Source of the DNA: Heloderma charlesbogerti
Lineage: Eukaryota > Chordata > Lepidosauria > Squamata > Helodermatidae
DNA: 64,000 nucleotides
NCBI GenBank assembly: GCA_026122225.1
Contig: JANEZZ010001497.1
Location: 1,240,001-1,304,000, forward strand
Direction of reading: 5' to 3'
Below the pieces are notes generated by a model. That model searched no databases, was not told the DNA's origin, and saw nothing but the letters and a program-made list of their open reading frames with translations. This document shows, piece after piece, positions 57,258-64,000 of the stretch (its first letter is position 1; each line of letters begins with the position of its first letter). The position numbers and the translations under genes were made by a program.

Positions 57258-58721
57258 TGGGGATGGAGGAGTCCCTTACCTGGTTCCAGTCCGGGGCTTC
57301 CACGGTGGGGGGGAGGCGATCTATCCCTCCCCCCAGAATCCTCCCTTGCTGGCTCCACTCCGTGGCGAGTCCACAGATTCGCTGGCTGGGGCCGCCCGCA
57401 GCCAGACCTCTGTCCGCTGCCAGGCTGCAGCCACAAATGGCGGCTGCCATAGCAGCTGCTATTTGCATCCCTGCATTAGCCGTGATAGGCTACATAGGTA
57501 TTTACATAGCCTATCACGGTAAAGAGCAGCAACGCAAATGGCGTAGCGGCCACCATTTGCATCCCTGCTCTTTGCCATGATAGGCTACGTAAATACTTAC
57601 ATAGCCTATCACGGCTAACGCAGGGAGGGAAATGGTGGCCCCAAACCGGGGCAGCCATCTGAGGCTGCAGACCTGGGTAGGGGTGGACGAAAGTCGCTTA
57701 CCTGTCGTCGAAGGCCGTTCGCGGTGGGGGGGAGCGCTTCGCTGCTCCCCCCGCAAAGTTCAGGCCGGGGGGGGAGGCTTCCCGCCTCGCCCGGCTGAAA
57801 TTCAGGCCGGGGGGGAGGCTTTCCGCCTCGCCCGGCCGAAATTCAGGCCGGGGAGGAGGCGTCTCGCCTCGCCCAGCCACGAACGTGGAAGTAAAAAAAA
57901 AAAAAAAAAAACGCCCCCTGATAGGCTACGTGACGATTCACGTAGCCTATCACGGCTAGATCTGCAAAGTCAGCCGTGATAGGCTACGTGAATCGTCACG
58001 TAGCCTATCCCGGGTGACTTTAAAAAAAAAAAAGCGCGTACGCGAATGGCGGCCCCCATAGGGAGCCGCCATTCGCATTCCTTATTTAGTGGCTGTAGTC
58101 TACGTAAATGTTTACGTAGACTACGGAGAAAATAAGGGCAACGCAAATAGCGTGCCCTTATTTTCGCTGTAGTCTACGTAAATCTTTACGTAGACTACAC
58201 GTGCCAAAATAAGGAACGCAAATGGCGGAGCCCCATGGACGCCGCCATTTGCATACGCACTTTTTTTTCCCCCCAAAGTCACCCGGGATAGGCTACGTGA
58301 TGATTTACATGGCCTATCACGGCTGACTTTGGAAATCTAGCCGTGATAGGCTACGTAAATCGTTACGTAGCCTATCAAGGGTGTTTGTTTTTTTACTTTA
58401 GTTTTTTTTTTTTGCAATGGTGGAGGCGGCAGCCAGTCGAGAGACTGGCCGCCGCCCCTGCCCGCGACGAACCGCCGCCGAACTGCTGCTGGGTCCCACC
58501 GCCGAGAGGGACATTCGCCAAAGGTAAGTCCCATCCCGGGGGGGGCGGGGGGCTGGCGGATAATTTCCCAACCAACTTCGGGGGGCTGAATGCGTCGGCG
58601 CTCGGCCTCCTGAAGATTCGGGGAGAAATTCTCCGCCATCCCTAGTTTCATGGGGTGGCAGGGGAGATTCTAAAGAATCCAGCCTCACTGGAGTCTGTGG
58701 CAGAATTCTCTAACATCCCTA
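57258..58721 (+). mobile_element. Palindrome-array hAT-like element 18 (outer)
   Basis: Flanked by CCTCTGTC (57250-57257) and CCTCTGCC (58722-58729), one mismatch. The left part has TGGGGATGGAGGAGTCCC (mutated end), hairpins at 57434-57465, 57480-57516 and 57579-57615. The right part resumes after element 19 with GTTTCATGGGGTGGCAG and the B-type end TCTAACATCCCTA. Confidence 0.85.
57678..58644 (+). mobile_element. Palindrome-array hAT-like element 19, inside element 18
   Basis: It starts TAGGGGTGGACGAAAGTC, closely similar to element 13 throughout, and ends CTCCGCCATCCCTA. The array is complete and symmetric: four GATAGGCTACGT hairpins, two TAGTCTACGTAA hairpins and the central CAACGCAAATAGCG segment at 58138-58155. 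The octamers at its edges do not match. Confidence 0.88.
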
Positions 58722-59905
58722 CCTCTGCCTTCCTGCGGAATCCTCTTCAGCCGGATCCTCTGGCTCTGGATTGCCAGTGATATGGCTGCCACACTGTATC
58801 ACTGGCTGAAGGGACTGACTGCAGCCGCAAATGGTGTCCAGGATGTCATTTGCTGCCGTAAAGGCCTTACTTTAAGGTAGATGCAGCGGTAAATGGATGG
58901 CTCCATTTACGTTTCCATTTACCTTAAACTAAAGCCTTTATGGCCACAACTGGCATTCCAGACTAGGGATGTACGAAAGTCACTTACCTTTTCGATGAGG
59001 TGACTTGCGATGGGGGGGAGGCGCTCTGCACCTCCCCTGAAATCCTAACCTGGCCGGCTCCGCTCCGCAGAGATTCCGCAGAGCTGCCGGCCGGGGGCCG
59101 CCCACAGCCGAACATCCAGCCGATGGGCAGCCTGCAAGAACAACAACAACAAAACAGCGTAAGCAAATGGCAGTAGGTACGGTTCCCTTTTTTTCACTGT
59201 TTTAGCCTACATAAATATTTACATAAGCTATTACAGCGAAAAAAGGGGAACACAAATAGCGTAGTGGGCGCCATTTGTGTTCCTTTTTTTTCTGATGTTC
59301 TAGCCTACGTAAATATTTATGTAAGCTATTATGGCAGGGGGGGAAGGAACGCAAGTAGCACCCAATACACTATTTGCATTCCCCATTTTTTCTCCATAAT
59401 AGCTTACGTAAATATTTACGTAGGCTAAAAAAAGGGGGGGAAAGGGAATGCAAATGGCGGCCGCCATAGTCGCTGCTATTTGCGTACGTTTTTTTTTTTT
59501 TTTAGCTTGCCGTGATAGGCTACGTAAATACTTACATAGTCTATCAAAGCCTCCAGAGGGATGCAGATGGCGTCCCTGCATTAGCTGTGATAGGCTACGT
59601 AATTATTTACGTAGCCTATCAAAGCTATGATGAGGAAGTGAATGGCGGCCACAGTGTGGCCACCATTCGCCATTCAGCGTGGATGGCAGCAGGCAAGTGC
59701 TCCATTTCGCGTGCCTTTCATGGGGTGGAGGGGAAGGGGCTTCGTTCTGCCACAGATTTCAGGGGGCCAAATGAACTGGCATTCGGCCTCACCGAGATCC
59801 GTGGCGGAATTCTCTGACATCCCTATTCCAGACGCCATTTGTGGCCACGGTCAGTTGTCCCCTTCAGCCAGCAATATGGCATGGCGGCTGTATTGCTGGC
59901 ACTTC
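58722..59905 (+). repeat. Second palindromic repeat type, split by element 20
   Basis: The left arm 58765-58963 and right arm 59826-59905 are inverted copies: GCCAGTGATATGGC...GGCTGAAGGG against CCCCTTCAGCCAGCAATATG...GCTGGCAC. It also has an internal AAAGGCCTTACTTTAAGGTA / TACCTTAAACTAAAGCCTTT hairpin. The building plan resembles the hAT-like arrays but the hairpin sequences are different. Confidence 0.6.
58964..59825 (+). mobile_element. Palindrome-array hAT-like element 20
   Basis: Perfect target duplication TTCCAGAC at 58956-58963 and 59826-59833. The target is the arm of the second palindromic repeat type. Hairpins are TAGCCTACATAAATA/TTTACATAAGCTATT (59203-59235), TAGCCTACGTAAATA/TTATGTAAGCTATT (59302-59333) and GATAGGCTACGTAATTA/TTTACGTAGCCTATC (59588-59620). 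Confidence 0.93.
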
Positions 59906-60651
59906 TAGGGATGTATGAAAGTCACTTACCTGTTCGCGGATTATGTTGATGGTGGGCGGGGAAGTGTTCTGTCCCTCCCCCCGGAATCCTGGCTGGCGAG
60001 CTCTGCTCCGCAGGGATTCTGCAGAGCTGCCGGCCGGCTCCGCCAGCAGCTGGACATCTGGCTGCTGGCTAGCAGGCACCCAAATGGCGGCGGCTGTAGC
60101 CGCTGCCGTTTGCATCCCTGCAGTCAGCCATGATAGGCTACATAAATGTTCACGTAGCCTATCATGGCTGACTTAAAAAAACAACAACAACGCGCGTATG
60201 CAAATGGCAGTGGCCACGGCCACGGCCATTTGCGTTCCTTATTTTGGCACATCTTAGTCTACGTCAAGATTTACGTAGACTAAGATGGCGAAAATATTTT
60301 ATTTTTGCCGTCTTAGTCTATGTAAATCTTGACGTAGACTGTTGTTGTTGTTGTTGTTCAGTCGTTCAGTCGTGTCCGACTCTTCGTGACCCCATGGACC
60401 ATAGCACGCCAGGCCTTCCTGTCCTGCGCTCTCTCCCGGAGTGTGCTCAAGTTCATATTCATTGCATTCGTGATGCTATCTAGCCATCTCATCCTCTGCC
60501 GTCCTCTTCTCCTTTTGCCTTCAGTCTTTCCCAGCATCAGGGTCTTTTCCAGGGAGTTTTCTCTTCGCATTACGTGGCCAAAATATTGGAGCTTCAGCTT
60601 CATTATCTGTCCTTCCAATGAGCACTCAGGGTTGATTTCCTTTAGGATGGA

Positions 60652-63501
60652 CTAATTTGACCTCCTTGCAGTCCAGGGGACTCGTAAGAGTCTTCTCCAG
60701 CACCACAGTTCGAAAGCATCAATTCTTCGGCGCTCAGCCTTCCTTATAGTCCAGCTCTCACAGCCATACATTACTACTGGGAAAACCATAGCTTTGATTA
60801 GACGGACCTTTGTCAGCAAGGTGATGTCTCTGCTTCTTACTATGCTGTCTAGGTTGGCCATAGCTTTCCTCCCAAGGAGCAAGCGTCTTTTAATTTCATG
60901 GCTACAGTCACCGTCTGCGGTGATCTTGGAGCCCAAGAAAGTAAAATCTGTCACTGCTTCCATTTCTTCCCCTTCTATATGCCAGGAAGTGATGGGGCCA
61001 GATGCCATGATCTTCGTTTTTTTAATGTTGAGTTTCAAACCAGCTTTTGCACTCTCCTCTTTCACCTTCAACAAGAGGCTCTTTAGATCCTCTTCGCTTT
61101 CTGCCATTAGGGTGGTATCGTCTGCGTATCGGAGGTTGTTGATAATTCTCCCAGCAATCTTAATTCCGACCTCTGATTCATCCAACCCGGCATTTCTCAT
61201 GATGTACTCTGCATATAAGTTAAATAAGCAGGGTGACAATATGCAGCCTTGTCGTACTCCTTTCCCAATTTTGAACCAATCGGTTGTTCCATGTGTGGTT
61301 CTTACTGTTGCTTCTTCACCCTCGTACAGGTTTCTCAGGAGACAGGTAAGGTGGTCTGGTACTCCCAGCACTTTAAGAATTTGCCACAGTTTGTTGTGAT
61401 CCACACAATCAAAGGCTTTAGCGTAGTCAATGAAGCAGAAATAGACGTTTTTCTGGAATTCTCTTGCTTTCTCCATGATGCAGCGAATGTTGGCGATTTG
61501 ATCTCTAGTTCCTCTGCCTCTTCGAAACCCAGCTTGTACTTCTGGTAGTTCTCGGTTCGCATACTGCTGAAGCCTAGCTTGTAGGATTTTGAGCATCACC
61601 TTGCTGGCATGTGAAATGAGTGCAATGGTGCGGTAGTTTGAACACTCTTTGGCGTTGCCCTTCTTTGGAATTGGAATGTAAACTGACCTTTTCCAGTCTT
61701 GTGGCCACTGTTGAGTGTTCCAGATTTGTTGGCATATTGAGTGCAGCACTTTAACAGCATCATCTTTTAGGATTTTAAATAGCTCGGCTGGAATACTGTC
61801 ATTTCCGCTAGCTTTGTTGTTACTAATGCTTCCTAAGGCCCACTTGACTTCACTCTCTAGGATGTCTGGCTCAAGTTCAGTGACCGCACTATCATGGCTA
61901 TCAGGGACATTCAGATCTTTCCTGTATAGTTCTTCTGTGTATTCTTGCCACCTCTTCTTAATCTCATCTGCTTCTGTGAGGTCCCTGCCTTCTTTGTCCT
62001 TTATCATGCCCGTCTTTGCACAAAACGTTCCCTTGAGATCTCCAATTTTCTTGAAGAGATCTCTAGTCTTTCCCATTCTGTTGTTTTCCTCGATTTCTTT
62101 GCATTGTTCATTTAAGAAGGCCTTCTTGTCTCTCCTTGCTATTCTCTGGAACTCTGCATTCAGTTGGGTATATCTTCCCCTTTCTCCCTTGCTTTTCGCT
62201 TCCCTTCTTTCGTGAGCTACTTGTAAAGCCTCATCAGACAGCCACTTTGCTTTCTTGCATTTCTTTTTCTTTGGGATGGATTTCGTTGCTGCCTCCTGAA
62301 CAATGTTACGGACCTCCGTCCATAGTTCCTCAGGCACTCTGTCTATCAGGTCTAATCCCTGAAATCTATTCCTCACCTCCACTGTATATTCAAAAGGGAT
62401 ATGATTTAGGTCATACCTGAACGGTTTAGTGGTTTTCCCGACGTTCTTCAATTTAAGCCGAAATTTTGCAAGAAGCAGCTCATGATCTGAGCCACAATCA
62501 GCTCCAGGTCTTGTTTTTACTGACTGTATGGAGCTTCTCCATCTTTGGCTGCAAAGGACATAATCAATCTGATTTCGATATTGACCATCTGGTGACGTCC
62601 ATGTGTAGAGTCGCCTCTTGTGCTGCTGGAAAAGAGTGTTTGCTATTATCAGCATGTTCTCTTGGCAAAACTCTATTAGCTTTTGTCCTGCTTCATTTTG
62701 TACACCAAGGCCATGCCTGCCTGTTATCCTGGTGATTTCTTGACTTCCTACTTTAGCATTCCAATCCCCTATGATGAAGAGGACATCTTTTTTTGGTGTT
62801 AGTTCTAGAAGGTGTTGTAGGTCTTCATAGAACCGATCAACCTCAGCTTCTTCGGCCTCAGTGGTTGGGGCATAGACTTGAATTACTGTGATGTTGAATG
62901 GTTTGCCTTGGATTCGTACTGAGATCATTCTATCATTTTTAAGATTGTACCCCAGTACTGCTTTTCCCACCCTTTTGTTGACTATGAGTGCTACTCCATT
63001 TCTTCTAAGGGATTCTTGCCCACAATAGTAGATATGATGGTCACCTGAATTAAATTCGCCCATGCCTGTCCATTTTAGTTCGCTGATTCCCAAGATGTCG
63101 ATGTTCAATCTTGTCATCTCATGTTTGACCACCTCCAGCTTACCTTGATTCATTGATCTAACATTCCAGGTTCCTAAACAATATTGTTCTTTACAGCATC
63201 GGATTTTCTTTTCACCACCAGACACATCCACAGCTGAGTGTCCTTTCGGGTTTGGCCCAGCCGCTTCACTCTTTCTGGCGCTACTTGGAAATACCCTCTG
63301 CTTTTCCCCAGTAGCATATTGGACACCTTCCGACCTGAGGGGCTCATCTTCCGGCGTCATCTCTTTTAGCCTTGTGATACTTTCCATGGGGTTTTCTTGG
63401 CAAGAATACTGGAGTGGGTTGCCATTTCCTTCTCCAGTGGACCACATTTTGTCAGAACTCTCTGCCATGACCTGTCCGTCTTGGGTGGCCCTGCACGGCA
63501 T
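60652..63501 (-). CDS. BovB polyprotein: AP endonuclease + reverse transcriptase
   Basis: The frame is open for 949 codons from ATG at 63501 to TAG at 60652-60654. Residues about 105-345 form the AP endonuclease that nicks target DNA: GTWNVRSM (110), ISELKW with Glu141, VIQVYAPT, GDWNAKVG (245-252), NQIDYVL (310-316) and GSDHELL with His340. Residues about 590-830 are the reverse transcriptase: IPIPKKGN (609), GFRRGRGTRDQIANIR, CFIDYAKAFD with Asp692, GVRQGCILSPCLFNLY (748-763) and YADD at 792-795. The C-terminal region has YGCESWTIRKAERRRIDAFE. Beyond the TAG the same frame stays open to 60358 for 97 more codons, ending KSRTRLND as in BovB. So this is a 1047-codon frame with one stop in place of a Gln codon. 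Catalytic residues all look intact. Confidence 0.95.
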   Translation of the reverse strand: MPCRATQDGQVMAESSDKMWSTGEGNGNPLQYSCQENPMESITRLKEMTPEDEPLRSEGVQYATGEKQRVFPSSARKSEAAGPNPKGHSAVDVSGGEKKIRCCKEQYCLGTWNVRSMNQGKLEVVKHEMTRLNIDILGISELKWTGMGEFNSGDHHIYYCGQESLRRNGVALIVNKRVGKAVLGYNLKNDRMISVRIQGKPFNITVIQVYAPTTEAEEAEVDRFYEDLQHLLELTPKKDVLFIIGDWNAKVGSQEITRITGRHGLGVQNEAGQKLIEFCQENMLIIANTLFQQHKRRLYTWTSPDGQYRNQIDYVLCSQRWRSSIQSVKTRPGADCGSDHELLLAKFRLKLKNVGKTTKPFRYDLNHIPFEYTVEVRNRFQGLDLIDRVPEELWTEVRNIVQEAATKSIPKKKKCKKAKWLSDEALQVAHERREAKSKGERGRYTQLNAEFQRIARRDKKAFLNEQCKEIEENNRMGKTRDLFKKIGDLKGTFCAKTGMIKDKEGRDLTEADEIKKRWQEYTEELYRKDLNVPDSHDSAVTELEPDILESEVKWALGSISNNKASGNDSIPAELFKILKDDAVKVLHSICQQIWNTQQWPQDWKRSVYIPIPKKGNAKECSNYRTIALISHASKVMLKILQARLQQYANRELPEVQAGFRRGRGTRDQIANIRCIMEKAREFQKNVYFCFIDYAKAFDCVDHNKLWQILKVLGVPDHLTCLLRNLYEGEEATVRTTHGTTDWFKIGKGVRQGCILSPCLFNLYAEYIMRNAGLDESEVGIKIAGRIINNLRYADDTTLMAESEEDLKSLLLKVKEESAKAGLKLNIKKTKIMASGPITSWHIEGEEMEAVTDFTFLGSKITADGDCSHEIKRRLLLGRKAMANLDSIVRSRDITLLTKVRLIKAMVFPVVMYGCESWTIRKAERRRIDAFELWCWRRLLRVPWTARRSN

Positions 63502-63520
63502 ATCTTATGGCTTCACTGAG

Positions 63521-63559
63521 TTACGCAAGCCCCTTCGCCACAACAAGGCAGTGATCCAT
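63521..63559 (-). other. Short upstream open frame in the BovB 5' region
   Basis: ATG-MDHCLVVAKGLA-stop, 12 codons, ends 19 bases before the main ATG. The same frame is kept in copy 1 at 3417-3455. It could affect initiation at the main frame, but two related copies do not show selection. Confidence 0.5.
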
Positions 63560-64000
63560 GAAGGGGTGACGTAGACTAAGACGTACCAAAATAAGGAACG
63601 CAAATGGCGGCAGCTGTAGCCGCTGCCATTTGCGTACATGCGGGTTTTTTAAAAAAAAAGTCGGACGTGATAGGCTACGTAAAGATTTACGTAGCCTATC
63701 ATGGTTTTTTTTGAAAAAAAAACCTAGCCGTGATAGGGTACGTAAATCTTTACGTAGCCTATCATGTCTTTTTTTTTTTTTTAACTGGAAATGGTGGCGG
63801 CGGCAGCCGGTCAGAAGACCGGCCGCTGTAGCCGCTGCTGCCAGAGCCACCACAGGAGCCACCGCCGGAGCCGCCGCCGCCCGGAACATCCGCCCCAGGT
63901 AATTCTCTTCCCGGGGGGGTGGGGGGGCAGGCCGTTCCGCCACAGATTTCGGGGGACCGAATGCACTGGCATTCGGCCTCCCCGAGATCCATGGTGGAAC

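Larger units (their letters stand above)
60341..63567 (-). mobile_element. BovB (RTE) retrotransposon copy 4, near full length
   Basis: 3227 bp from the 5' end (CACCCCTTCATGGATCACTG on the minus strand) to the 3' CAACAACAAC tail. A 10-bp target duplication GACGTAGACT lies at 60331-60340 and 63568-63577, inside a TAGTCTACGT hairpin of element 21. All domains are present, with a single nonsense codon. It is the youngest LINE in the window. Confidence 0.97.
59906..64000 (+). mobile_element. Palindrome-array hAT-like element 21, containing BovB; right end beyond window
   Basis: The A-type end TAGGGATGTATGAAAGTC starts at 59906. The array is interrupted at 60341-63567 by BovB and resumes with hairpins at 63600-63638, 63667-63702 and 63728-63765. 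The window's last bases (GCATTCGGCC...GGTGGAAC) are the start of the B-type end, so about 20 bp are missing. Confidence 0.9.

Noticed and set aside
60794..61399. Plus-strand frame of 201 codons opposite the BovB reverse transcriptase, and similar ones at 61715-62735
   Set aside because: Antisense shadows of the intact BovB frame; they recur opposite the other BovB copies and contain no domain.

Overview
This window is vertebrate nuclear DNA, most likely from a squamate reptile (lizard or snake). The evidence is a near-intact BovB RTE retrotransposon with several older relatives, a tRNA-derived SINE with a BovB-like 3' end, degenerate L1, CR1 and CR1/L2-type LINEs, abundant microsatellites, and a beta-defensin gene with a signal-peptide exon ending in phase 1. 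No bacterial, plasmid or phage features are present, and there is no functional tRNA or rRNA gene.

Layout. 0.7-2.4 kb is a CR1/L2-type LINE. 2.4-10.9 kb is a defensin-cluster unit (A) with promoter and signal-peptide exon, split by a BovB that carries two hAT-like insertions. 12-15 kb holds an hAT-like element, a solo LTR and a promoterless relic of the same unit. 15.4-20.8 kb is L1 debris with a nested BovB and a SINE. 21.1-32.1 kb is the only plausible host gene: a beta-defensin with exon 1 at 21241 and the six-cysteine exon at 31954, its intron filled with transposons. 32.4-48.8 kb is LINEs, hAT-like elements and a partial duplication (about 38-42 kb against 46-49 kb) carrying copies of a short acidic C-terminal-exon-like sequence. 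49.6-53.8 kb is a second full unit (C) with promoter and signal exon. 54-64 kb is a pile of hAT-like elements nested in one another, one hosting a nearly full-length BovB (60341-63567).

The dominant unexplained structure is a family of at least 21 elements with TAGGGATG-type ends and 8-bp target duplications (hAT superfamily behaviour). Their interiors are serial inverted repeats: hairpins of the form GATAGGCTACGTAA...TTACGTAGCCTATC alternate with CpG-rich hairpins of the form GCAAATGGCGGC...GCCGCCATTTGC. No copy has transposase coding sequence. Most copies retain a splice-donor-like GTAAGT pointing outward near each end. By my tally they make up roughly a fifth of the window.

Exact target duplications and paralogous empty sites allow relative dating. 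The defensin unit duplicated first, BovB then entered unit A, and hAT-like elements entered that BovB. hAT-like elements also entered each other, and a young BovB landed in one of their hairpins. All calls were made by eye from sequence and translated frames; no database search was run.
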